Made by a program: the position numbers and the translations under genes. The notes under the pieces were generated by a model. It had not been told where the DNA came from and did no database searches. It was given only the letters and a program-made list of their open reading frames with translations. A DNA stretch of 64,000 nt. It comes from Variovorax sp. MHTC-1. GTDB lineage: Bacteria; Pseudomonadota; Gammaproteobacteria; Burkholderiales; Burkholderiaceae_C. The stretch is from contig NZ_RWKI01000002.1 in the NCBI RefSeq assembly GCF_003984645.1, positions 62,001 through 126,000 on the forward strand. Reading direction: 5' to 3'. Positions 8,565-16,877 of the stretch are shown here, piece after piece; the stretch's first letter is position 1; each line of letters opens with the position of its first letter.

Positions 8565-10273
8565 GACACCTTCTCCGCAGTGCGCGGCGGCATCGCCACC
8601 ACCTGGCCGCCGCCCGTGTTCTGGCCCGTTCGCTTGATCGTCTGCATGACCTCCGCCACGGGTCCGTACTGCTGCACGCGACCGGCTTCCAGCACCAGCA
8701 GCTTGTCCATGTGCTGCACCAGCGTGCTGCGGTGCGTGACGAGGATCACCGTGACCTGCCCGCGCAGCGCCTTCAGCGCCTCCCCGAGCGCGAGTTCGCC
8801 GGCGCCGTCCAGGTTGGAATTGGGTTCGTCCAGCACCAGCAGCTTCGGGTTTCCATACAGCGCGCGTGCCAGCGCAATGCGCTGGCGCTGGCCCGGCGAC
8901 AGCATCACGCCCATGGCGTCGATCACGGTGTCGTAGCCCTCGGGCAATGCCAGGACCAGCTCATGCACGCCGGCGCGTTCGGCCGCGTGCACGACCTTGT
9001 CCGGGTCGACTTCGCCCAGCCGCGCGATGTTGTCGGCCACGGTGCCGGCAAACAGCTCGACGTCCTGAGGCACGTAGCCGAGCCAGGGGCCGAGTTCCTC
9101 GCGCGGCCATTGCGCGAGGTCGACGTGGTCCAGCCGCACGACACCGGCGGTGGGCCTCCAGAGGCCCGTCAACAGGCGCACCAGGGTCGACTTGCCGGCA
9201 CCGCTTGCGCCCGTGATGGCCAGCGATTCGCCGGGCTCCAGGCTCAGCGACACGCCGGCAAGGATCATCCGCTCGCTCTGCGGCGGCCGGAACACCAGGC
9301 CCTGCGCATGCAGGCGGCCGGTCGGCGCGGGCAGCGTCATGCGCTCCGGCTGGCGCTCGGCGGCGCCCAGCAGCTCGGACAGGCGCGCGAAGGCGAGACG
9401 CCCCTCGGCCAACACGCGCCAGCTCCCCACCACCTGTTCGACCGGCGCCAGCGCCCGGCCCAGCAGGATGGTGCAGGCCACGAGGATGCCGGGCGTGCCT
9501 TCGCCCGTGATGACGAGGTAGGCACCGAGGGCCTGCAGCAGCACCTGGACCGCCTGGCGCGTGGTCCGCGTGATCGCTGCCATCGCCACCGACTTGCGCG
9601 CGGTCGGTCCCTGCAGCGCGGTCACGCCGGCGTTGAGCTGCCGCCAGCGACCGATCAGCGCCTCACCCATCCCGAGCGACTGCGCGAGCTCGGCGTTCTG
9701 CATCGAGGCTTCGAGGTAGCGCGTGGCCTTGGCGGCTTCATTCTGCAGCGCCTCGATGTCGCGGCGCGTGACGCGGTCGTTCACCACGGCAAGGATGAGC
9801 ATCAGCAACGACGCGCCGGCGGCCGCGATGCCCAGCGCCGGGTGCGCCAGCCAGATGACGGCGACGTAGACGAAGGCCCATGGCATGTCGAACAGCGCCA
9901 GCAGCCCCTGGGCGGAGAACAGGCTGCGCAGTGCCGCGACATCGCGCAGCCCTTCCGACGGCGCCCGCTCCGCGCGCTGCGCCGAGCGGGCCAGCATGAC
10001 CTTGGCCACGGTCGGGGACAACTGCTCGCCGACCAGGTGGCCGGCGACGCCCTGCAGGCGGCTGCGCAGGTAGTCCAGCATCAGCATCAGGCCGAGGGCC
10101 ACGGCCACGCCGAGCAACAGGACCAGCAGCGTTTCCTGGCTTTGGCTCGTCAGCACGCGGTCGAATACCTGCAGCATGAACAGCGCGGGGGCGAGCAGCA
10201 GCAGATTGACGAAGAAGGAGAAGCCCGCGACAAAAAGGAGCGGCCGCTTGAGCAGCCTTAAAAGAGGCTTCAT
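8561..10273 (-). CDS. Type I secretion ABC permease/ATPase (PrtD-like)
   Basis: 570-residue half-transporter. An N-terminal six-helix membrane domain (about 10-320) is followed by a nucleotide-binding domain with Walker A GASGAGKST (about 355-363), signature LSPGQRQRIALARALY (about 458) and Walker B LLVLDEPNSNLD. The LSPGQ form of the signature is characteristic of the PrtD/AprD exporters of RTX proteins. No N-terminal C39 peptidase domain is present, so the substrate is exported by its uncleaved C-terminal signal. Start ATG 10273 is 32 bases after the stop of the RTX gene, its probable substrate. Confidence 0.95.
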   Translation of the reverse strand: MKPLLRLLKRPLLFVAGFSFFVNLLLLAPALFMLQVFDRVLTSQSQETLLVLLLGVAVALGLMLMLDYLRSRLQGVAGHLVGEQLSPTVAKVMLARSAQRAERAPSEGLRDVAALRSLFSAQGLLALFDMPWAFVYVAVIWLAHPALGIAAAGASLLMLILAVVNDRVTRRDIEALQNEAAKATRYLEASMQNAELAQSLGMGEALIGRWRQLNAGVTALQGPTARKSVAMAAITRTTRQAVQVLLQALGAYLVITGEGTPGILVACTILLGRALAPVEQVVGSWRVLAEGRLAFARLSELLGAAERQPERMTLPAPTGRLHAQGLVFRPPQSERMILAGVSLSLEPGESLAITGASGAGKSTLVRLLTGLWRPTAGVVRLDHVDLAQWPREELGPWLGYVPQDVELFAGTVADNIARLGEVDPDKVVHAAERAGVHELVLALPEGYDTVIDAMGVMLSPGQRQRIALARALYGNPKLLVLDEPNSNLDGAGELALGEALKALRGQVTVILVTHRSTLVQHMDKLLVLEAGRVQQYGPVAEVMQTIKRTGQNTGGGQVVAMPPRTAEKVS

Positions 10274-10305
10274 GCCGCTCGCGCCGGCTGGCGAACGGCA
10301 GAAGG

Positions 10306-13300
10306 TCACGCGCCGACCTTGATGTCGTTGTGGTCGAACGTATCCGCCGGATTGGTTTGCGTCAGCGTCGCCACCAACGTGCGGTTGGCGGCGCTGAGGC
10401 CATCCGCGTCGTAGTACAGGTTGCCGGTCGCGCTGTCGTAGATCACGTGCACGCCCGAGCCCACTGTGTCTCCAGCACCGCCGCCGTCCAAGGATGCGAA
10501 CTCGGTCGCCGACAGCGTGCTGCCGCTCGCGGTCGAGAGAGCCGTGAAGACTCCGAGCGACAGCTCGATCAGGTCGCCGCTCGCCGCCGACCCGGAGGCG
10601 TCGAAGTCGGAGATGAAGTCCACGGCGTTCGGCGCCGAGTCGAAAACGAAGGTGTCGTTGTCGGCCCCGCCGGTGAGCGTGTCGGCACCCGTCCCGCCGA
10701 CGATCCGGTCGTCGCCGCCGAGGCCGTCGATCGCATCGTTGCCGCCGCCGCCGCGCAACTGGTCGGCCGACGCCGAGCCGGTGATCGTGTCGGCGAAGGC
10801 AGTGCCGATGACGCCCTCGAAGTTCTTGTAGGTGTCGGAGCCGAGCCCGGCGGCACTGGCATCGAAGCTCGTCGCGCTGCCGCCTTGCGTCAGCGTGAAC
10901 GTGAGGCCGGCCGTGCCGTCCGAGAAGTCGAGCAGGTCTGCTGCGCCGCCGGCGCCGTCGAGCGTGTCGTTGCCGCCGCCGCCGCGCAGGATGTCGTTCG
11001 AGGCGCTGCCGGTCAGGGTGTCGGCGTGGGCTGTGCCGATCACGCCCTCGATGTTCTGGTATCTGTCGTTGTTGCCAAGCCCCCCGGTGCCGTTGGCGAT
11101 GCTGGTCGACACGGCACTTTGGACGAGCGTGAAATTGACCGCCGCGGTGCCGTCCGAGAAGTCGAGCAGATCCTCGCTGCCGGCGCCGCCGTCCATCGAG
11201 TCGTTGCTGCCGGCGCCGCCTCGCAGCACGTCGTTGCCTGCGCCGCCAGACAGACTGTCGCTGCCATCGCCGCCAATCAGCAGATCGTTGCCGGAAGAGC
11301 CAATCAGCGTGTCGGCCCCATTGCCGCTGCCTCCGATGAAGACATCGCCGGCCGCACCACCCGTCAACTCGTCGGCACCGCCGCGGCCGTCGATGTAGGA
11401 GGCTTGATACGTGCCGGCCGCGCTGAGATCGATCTCGTCGGCGCCGTTTCCGGTGGACACGGCCCTGATGTCGATCGTCGCCGTCGCCGTCGCGGTGCCC
11501 CCGGCGCCGTCCGACACGGTGTACTGGAAACTGCCGGCCGTGGCTCCCGCCGTGTTGCCGCTGGTGAAGCTGATCGTGCCGTTGGCGGCGTTCAGGGTCA
11601 GGCCGGAAATTCCGACCGCGCCGCCGACGCTGGTGATCGTCAAGGCGAGACCATCGATGTCGGTGTCGTTGCCGAGGAGTGCGTTCACCGACATCGTGAC
11701 GAGCGTATTGCTCGAGACGATGATCCTGTCGGGCGCCGCGACCGGGTTGTCGTTCACCGCGCTGACTGCGATGCTCGCCGTGTCGGTGGCGCTCGAGAAT
11801 GCGGAGCTGCCCCCGCTGACTGCAGTGCTCACCATGGTGCCCGCCGTGCCGCTGGTTTGATCCCAGGCGCGGAAGGTGATGCCGTCGCTGACCGTGCCGT
11901 TGAAGTTGGAATCGCCCTGGAAGTAGACGCGCGTGTTCGTGTCGGCAGCCAGCAGCAGGGCGGAGGTTTCCGAAACTGCACCGACCGCCGTCCAGTCGCT
12001 CCCGCCATTGGTGGAATACCACCAAGTCCCATTGGCGCTGTTCACGCCCGTCAACGCGATGCCGGTGATGGCGCCGTTGTCCGCATCGGTCACGTTGTCG
12101 AGGCCGCCGGCCGGCGGGCTGAGATTCACCAGGCTGGACACGAGCGTGCCGACGGCTCCAGCAGGCGCGCCCGCGTCCTCGGTGACCGATGCCAGGACCG
12201 GTGTCGCGGCAGCACTCAGGAGCGGCGCGTCGTTGGCGCCATTGATGGTCACCGTCACGAGCTGGCTGGCCGTGCCGTCGGAGGACATGGCCGTGAAGCT
12301 GTCGCTGATCGACTGGCCGGCGCCCAACTGTTGGATCGCTGCTTGGCTGCTGTCGGCCGTGAAGCTCCAGCTGCCGTCGGTAGCCAGCGCGAAGCTGCCA
12401 TAGCCGTTGCTGCCGGCAGTGCTCGCTTGAGGCGTGAAGTTGGACTGGCCTTGGTCGACATCGGCGATCGTCAGCATGCCGCCGGTGCTCAGGTTAGGCG
12501 TCGAGTCGTCCTCGCTTACGGTGCCGCTGGCCACGCCACCGATCACCGGCAGGTCGTTGGTGCCGGTGATGGTCACCGTCACGAGCCGGCTGGCCGTGCC
12601 GTCGGACGAGATGGCCGTGAAGCTGTCGCTGATCGACTGGCCTGCGCCCAGCTGTTGGATCGCTGTTTGGCTGTTGTCGGCCGTGTAGCTCCAGCTGCCA
12701 TCGGCCAGCAAGCTGAAGCTGCCATAGCCGTTGCTGCCGGCGGTGCTGGCTTGGGACGCGAAGTTGGATTGGCCTGCATCGACATCAGCGATGGTCAGCA
12801 CACCGCTCGTCGCAAGGTTGCTGCCAACCACGCCCACATCTTCTTGCACCGCGCCGCCGGCTACCCCACCGATCACCGGCACGTCGTTGGTGCCGGTGAT
12901 GGTCACCGTCACCACTTGGCTCGCCGTGCCATCGGACGAGACTGCGATGAAGCTGTCACTGATCGACTGTCCGGCGCTTAGCTGCTGGATCGCTGTTTGG
13001 CTGTTGTCGGCCGTGTAGCTCCAGCTGCCATCAGCCAGCAAGCTGAAGCTGCCGTAGCCATTGCTGCCGGCAGTGCTTGTCTGAGGCGTGAAGCTGGACT
13101 GACCTTGGTCGACATCGGCGATCGTCAACACGCCGTTGGTGCTCAGGTTCGGCGTCGAGTCGTCCTCGCTCATCGCGCCGCTTGCCACGCCACCGATCAC
13201 GGGCACGTCGTTGGTGCCATTGATGGTCACCGTCACCACTTGGCTCGCCGTGCCATCGGACGAGACTGCGGTGAAGCTGTCGCTGATCGATTGCCCAGCA

Positions 13301-14679
13301 CCCAGCTGCTGGATCGCGCTTTGGCCGTTATTGGCTGTGTAGCTCCAGCTGCCATCAGCCAGCAAGCTGAAGCTGCCGTAGCCATTGCTGCCGGCCGTGC
13401 TGGCTTGGGGCGCGAAGTTGGATTGGCCTGCATCGACATCGACGATCGTCAACACACCGCTGGTGCTCAGGTTAGGCGTCGAGTCGTCCTCGCTTACCGC
13501 GCCGCTGGCCACGCCACCGATCACCGGCACGTCGTTGGTGCCGGTGATGGTCACGGTCACGAGCTGGCTCCCCGTGCCGTCGGAAGACACCGCGGTGAAG
13601 CTGTCGCTGATCGACTGGCCGGCACCCAACTGTTGGATCGCTGCTTGGCTGTTATCGGCCGTGTAGCTCCAGCTGCCGTCGACCGCCAGTGTGAAGCTGC
13701 CGTAACCGTTGCTGCCAGCCGTGCTTGTCTGAGGCGTGAAGCTGGACTGCCCTTGGTCGACATCGGTAATCGTCAACACGCCGCTGGTGCTGAGATTCGG
13801 CGCCGAGTCGTCCTCGCGTACGGCGCTGCTGGTCACGCCATCGATCACCGGCACGTCGTTGGTGCCGGTGATGGTGATGGTCACCGTCGCCAGACCGCTG
13901 TTTCCGTCGGCGTCCTTCACCTCGTACGTGAAGGTATCGGTCGCGCTCTCGCCCGCGGCCAGGTACTGGAAATCAGCCGGGTTGGGCTGGTAGTGGAAAT
14001 ACCACGTCGATGGACTGTCCATGGCCGGCTGCACAAGGGTCGCCGTTCCGTGAGTCGGCGCCGAGGCGAGCTCCAAGGTCTTGACAAGGTCGGGAACCAG
14101 ATCGTTCTGCAGCACATGGATCTGCACCCCGGGCCCATCTTCGGTCGTCGTCTCGACGTCGTTCAGCGCCGTCACCGCTTCGTTGGCCGGATTCTGTTCG
14201 ATGCCGTCCACGAGGATTCTCAAGACTTCCGTCATCTGGACCGTCAGCGTGGACGACCCGAAGCTAAAGACGAAATCGCTGGCCGAGCCATTGGAAACCT
14301 CGCCCGTCCTGGCGTTGGTGACAGCGGAAAGATGCGCCAGGTAGGCCGCAATTTGCGTCTGAGTGGAAGACTGCAGCCACTGCGCCCTGGTGAATTGGAG
14401 CTCAAGCGTATCGACACCCGACCCGCCCGTGTACACGTCATTCGTGCCCGCCGCGAGGTTTTCGCTCACGTTGTAGATCAACGTGTCGCTCCCCGATCCT
14501 CCGTTGAGCTGGTCGCTGCCACTGCCGCCGTCGAGGATGTCGCTTCCCGCTCCGCCATTCAGCGAATCGTTCCCGCTACCGCCATCGACGCTGTCATCGC
14601 CGTTGCCGCTGTTGATGGTGTCGTTGCCGACGGTGCCTGTGAGGCTGTCGTTTCCGTTGGAGCCTGTCATGGTCGCCAT
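10306..14679 (-). CDS. Giant RTX/VCBS-repeat secreted protein (adhesin-like)
   Basis: 1457 residues. Order: N-terminal RTX nonapeptides (about 6-75, GGxGxDxLxGG type), a spacer with a beta-rich region (about 75-270), five tandem 108-110-residue VCBS repeats (274-815), a further Ig/cadherin-like region (to about 1075), a second and larger RTX block (about 1077-1390), and a C-terminus (about 1390-1457) with SATEFASLDGGG and DTFDHNDIKVGA that resembles type I secretion signals. Calcium binding is expected from the RTX blocks. No catalytic domain is recognised, so adhesion or matrix function is inferred. The ATG at 14679 has AAGGA five bases upstream. First gene of an operon with its ABC and HlyD exporter genes. 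RTX blocks at both ends are unusual. Confidence 0.9.
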   Translation of the reverse strand: MATMTGSNGNDSLTGTVGNDTINSGNGDDSVDGGSGNDSLNGGAGSDILDGGSGSDQLNGGSGSDTLIYNVSENLAAGTNDVYTGGSGVDTLELQFTRAQWLQSSTQTQIAAYLAHLSAVTNARTGEVSNGSASDFVFSFGSSTLTVQMTEVLRILVDGIEQNPANEAVTALNDVETTTEDGPGVQIHVLQNDLVPDLVKTLELASAPTHGTATLVQPAMDSPSTWYFHYQPNPADFQYLAAGESATDTFTYEVKDADGNSGLATVTITITGTNDVPVIDGVTSSAVREDDSAPNLSTSGVLTITDVDQGQSSFTPQTSTAGSNGYGSFTLAVDGSWSYTADNSQAAIQQLGAGQSISDSFTAVSSDGTGSQLVTVTITGTNDVPVIGGVASGAVSEDDSTPNLSTSGVLTIVDVDAGQSNFAPQASTAGSNGYGSFSLLADGSWSYTANNGQSAIQQLGAGQSISDSFTAVSSDGTASQVVTVTINGTNDVPVIGGVASGAMSEDDSTPNLSTNGVLTIADVDQGQSSFTPQTSTAGSNGYGSFSLLADGSWSYTADNSQTAIQQLSAGQSISDSFIAVSSDGTASQVVTVTITGTNDVPVIGGVAGGAVQEDVGVVGSNLATSGVLTIADVDAGQSNFASQASTAGSNGYGSFSLLADGSWSYTADNSQTAIQQLGAGQSISDSFTAISSDGTASRLVTVTITGTNDLPVIGGVASGTVSEDDSTPNLSTGGMLTIADVDQGQSNFTPQASTAGSNGYGSFALATDGSWSFTADSSQAAIQQLGAGQSISDSFTAMSSDGTASQLVTVTINGANDAPLLSAAATPVLASVTEDAGAPAGAVGTLVSSLVNLSPPAGGLDNVTDADNGAITGIALTGVNSANGTWWYSTNGGSDWTAVGAVSETSALLLAADTNTRVYFQGDSNFNGTVSDGITFRAWDQTSGTAGTMVSTAVSGGSSAFSSATDTASIAVSAVNDNPVAAPDRIIVSSNTLVTMSVNALLGNDTDIDGLALTITSVGGAVGISGLTLNAANGTISFTSGNTAGATAGSFQYTVSDGAGGTATATATIDIRAVSTGNGADEIDLSAAGTYQASYIDGRGGADELTGGAAGDVFIGGSGNGADTLIGSSGNDLLIGGDGSDSLSGGAGNDVLRGGAGSNDSMDGGAGSEDLLDFSDGTAAVNFTLVQSAVSTSIANGTGGLGNNDRYQNIEGVIGTAHADTLTGSASNDILRGGGGNDTLDGAGGAADLLDFSDGTAGLTFTLTQGGSATSFDASAAGLGSDTYKNFEGVIGTAFADTITGSASADQLRGGGGNDAIDGLGGDDRIVGGTGADTLTGGADNDTFVFDSAPNAVDFISDFDASGSAASGDLIELSLGVFTALSTASGSTLSATEFASLDGGGAGDTVGSGVHVIYDSATGNLYYDADGLSAANRTLVATLTQTNPADTFDHNDIKVGA
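12235..13860 (-). repeat. Five tandem VCBS-encoding repeats
   Basis: Repeat boundaries, taken at the Asn-Asp codons that start each unit, lie at 13860, 13536, 13212, 12888 and 12558, ending at 12234. Periods are 324, 324, 324, 330 and 324 bases. The fourth unit carries two extra residues (EDVGVVGSNLA replaces EDDSTPNLS). Long stretches are nearly identical between units at the DNA level, for example the GYGSF...DGSWSYTA part. That implies recent duplication or gene conversion and a tendency to change copy number. Confidence 0.93.
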
Positions 14680-14803
14680 GTTTTTCCTTGAAGAGCACCG
14701 GGAATGCCGGCGATATGAAGACCATCATCAAGGTCATCGCTCTCAAGCGCATGGGACGGATGTCCTCATTTCATCGTCGACAAGTACCGGAACGATTCAT
14801 ACG

Positions 14804-14816
14804 AAAGTAGTACTTT
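14804..14816. promoter_or_regulatory. Short dyad AAAGTA-N-TACTTT upstream of RTX operon
   Basis: Perfect 6-bp inverted repeat with a one-base spacer, about 125 bp upstream of the RTX start codon in the 153-bp gap between the RTX gene and the end of the upstream MFS gene. AT-rich against a GC-rich background. Could be an operator for the secretion operon; the binding protein is unknown. Confidence 0.3.
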
Positions 14817-14832
14817 TGTCCTGGCAACGCAG

Positions 14833-16467
14833 TCATGTCAGAGCAGCTTCGTCGCCGGCCGCCGCGCTGCGCGCCTCGAGCGCGAGGAAGTGATGCACCA
14901 CCGGCCGCTCCGGCCCGAGGTGGAAGCGAAAGGCCTCGGCCTGCACGTCCGCGTCGGCATGGGACACGCGGCGGTGCTGCCGCAGGTGCTCGGCCCACGA
15001 CTCCACCAGGAACCACTCCATCACACGTTCGGGCTCTGCCGCGTCCTCGGTGATGCCCCAGGCATAAGCGCCGTCGCGGCGGCGCTCCATCGACAGGCGC
15101 TGCATGGCCTGCACGAAGGCGGCGCGGTCTTCCTTGCGGATGCGGTACTCGACCTGGACCATGACCGGCCCGCGGTCGTGCGCGACGGACTCGGCGACGA
15201 GCGGCTCGGGCCAGTGGTTGGAAGGCTGCAGATCGGCTTCGCCCGCGGGCAGCCGGACGCGGTGGAAGCCGATCGCCACCAGCGCCAGCCCGAGGGCGCC
15301 GGCCAGCAAGGTCATCGGCACGCCGATCTGCTGCGCCACCAGGCCCCAACCCAGGCTGCCGGCTGCCATGGCGCCATTGAACACGGTGAGGTAGACGGCC
15401 AGCCCCCGGCCGCGCACCCAATTCGGCAGGATGGACTGCGCCACGCCGTTGAGCGTCGTGAGCGCGATGATCCAGCCGACGCCGAGCAGCAGCAGCAGCC
15501 CCACGGCCAGCCACTGTGGCGGCGCGAGCACCAGAGAGCCCATCACCGCGGCGGCGATCAGCGAGGCCAGCAGCACCAGCCCGTCGGCATCGAGTCGCGC
15601 TCGCAGGCGCGGCAGCAGCACCGCGCCCAGGATGGCGCCGGCGCCGACGGCGCCGAGCAGCAGACCGTAGAAGCCGGCGGAGCCGCCCAGCATCTGTCGC
15701 GCCACCAGCGGCAACAAAGCCCACACCGCGCTTGCGTACAGGAAGAACACGGCAGCGCGCAGCAGCACCACGTGCAGTTCGCGGCTGGCGCGCGTGTAGC
15801 GCAGGCCCGCGCGGAAGGCCCCGAGGAAGTTCTCGGACAAGCCGCTGTCGGCCGCGGCCGGCCGGCGCCACCAGAGCAGCGCCGCGATGACAAACACATA
15901 GCTCAGGACGTCGACGCCGTAGGTCAGCGCCGCGCCGAAGCTCGCGAGCAAAAGGCCGCCCGCCGCCGGGCCGATCGACCGCGCGATATTGATGCCTAGC
16001 GAGTTCAGCGCCACCGCGCTCTTGAGCTCCGCGCGCGGCACCAGCTCCGGCACGATGGACTGCCAGGTCGGCCCCATGAGGGCGGCGCCGATGCCACCCA
16101 CGAAGGTCAGGGCGATGAGGTATTCCACCGTGAGTGCGCCCGTGTGCGAGAGCACAAGCAGCGTGCCGCTGACCGCGGCCAGCACCAGCTGCACGAAGAT
16201 CAGGAAACGCCTGCGGTCGAGGATGTCGGACAGCACGCCCGCGGGAATCGCGAGCAGGAAGATCGGCAGCGTCGCGGCGGTCTGGACCAGCGCCACGGCG
16301 GCCGGACTGGCGGACAGATCCGTCACCAACCACGAGCTCGCCACGTCGCGCATGAAGCTGCCGATGTTGCCGAGCACGGTCGCCGCCCACAGCACGGCGA
16401 ACACGGGCTGGCGCAGGGGCGCGAAGCTGCCTGGAGGCTTGGCGAGGGCGGATGCGGGCGAGTTCAT
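14833..16467 (-). CDS. MFS_3 exporter with C-terminal antibiotic-monooxygenase-like domain
   Basis: 544 residues. The first ~410 form an MFS_3 (EntS/DUF894-type) transporter with about eleven to twelve membrane segments. From about 435 there is a soluble dimeric alpha/beta-barrel domain (VMVQVEYRIRKEDRAAFVQ, YAWGITEDAAEPERVMEWF, SWAEHLRQHRRV) of the ABM/NIPSNAP kind. This fusion is a known arrangement for these ~540-residue MFS proteins. The substrate is unknown. Last gene of the operon starting at 19709; its ATG overlaps the stop of the DoxX gene by four bases. Confidence 0.87.
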   Translation of the reverse strand: MNSPASALAKPPGSFAPLRQPVFAVLWAATVLGNIGSFMRDVASSWLVTDLSASPAAVALVQTAATLPIFLLAIPAGVLSDILDRRRFLIFVQLVLAAVSGTLLVLSHTGALTVEYLIALTFVGGIGAALMGPTWQSIVPELVPRAELKSAVALNSLGINIARSIGPAAGGLLLASFGAALTYGVDVLSYVFVIAALLWWRRPAAADSGLSENFLGAFRAGLRYTRASRELHVVLLRAAVFFLYASAVWALLPLVARQMLGGSAGFYGLLLGAVGAGAILGAVLLPRLRARLDADGLVLLASLIAAAVMGSLVLAPPQWLAVGLLLLLGVGWIIALTTLNGVAQSILPNWVRGRGLAVYLTVFNGAMAAGSLGWGLVAQQIGVPMTLLAGALGLALVAIGFHRVRLPAGEADLQPSNHWPEPLVAESVAHDRGPVMVQVEYRIRKEDRAAFVQAMQRLSMERRRDGAYAWGITEDAAEPERVMEWFLVESWAEHLRQHRRVSHADADVQAEAFRFHLGPERPVVHHFLALEARSAAAGDEAALT

Positions 16468-16877
16468 GCGCGCCCCTCGTGCTGCGGCTGCAGGTCATGC
16501 CATGCCACCAGCACGAAGCCGCCGACCAGCCCCATGTGTTCGAAGAAGGAGTTCGCGGCCATGAAGCGCTCCGGCGGCGCCATCTCCCAGAATCGCAGGG
16601 CTACGAAGGTTGCGAGCAGCGTGAAGCCGGCCAACGCCAATGCGCCCAGCCAGCGATAGAAGCCCGTGAGGATCAGCACCGACGCGCCGAGCTCGAGCAC
16701 GATGACGGCGATCGCGAGCGGCGCCGCGGGGGACAGGCCGAAGTGATTCATCTCGGCGATCGCCGCCGGGAAATCGATCGCCTTGTTCAAGCCGCCTTGC
16801 AGGTAGGCCGCACACAGGCCCAGCAACGCGAGCCATCGCACCCAGGGTGCGATGAAGAGATTGCGCATCGCAGCCAT
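16464..16877 (-). CDS. DoxX-family membrane protein
   Basis: 137 residues, four predicted transmembrane helices, matching DoxX/DoxD-like proteins (WVRWLALLGLCAAYLQGGLN near the start, FGLSPAAPLAIAVIVLELGA, and a later FFEHMGLVGGFVLVAWHDLQ). Members are linked to quinone or thiol redox in the inner membrane; a specific role here is not known. Start is ATG 16877, sharing one base with the stop of the amidohydrolase gene (TGATG). A GTG three bases earlier is also possible. Confidence 0.88.
   Translation of the reverse strand: MAAMRNLFIAPWVRWLALLGLCAAYLQGGLNKAIDFPAAIAEMNHFGLSPAAPLAIAVIVLELGASVLILTGFYRWLGALALAGFTLLATFVALRFWEMAPPERFMAANSFFEHMGLVGGFVLVAWHDLQPQHEGRA

Noticed and set aside
8561..12025. 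A continuous minus-strand frame from the RTX region through the ABC exporter (1154 residues)
   Set aside because: The part upstream of 10273 is an Arg/Gly-rich shadow of the RTX gene in another frame; the exporter starts at ATG 10273.
12235..13860. Direct repeats that might be a CRISPR array
   Set aside because: Units are 324-330 bases, in frame and protein-coding (VCBS), with no short repeat/spacer pattern.
10330..14691. Long plus-strand frames (883 and 564 residues) opposite the RTX gene
   Set aside because: They are antisense shadows in GC-rich repetitive DNA, Arg/Val/Ala-rich with no domain; the minus-strand protein has clear RTX/VCBS structure.
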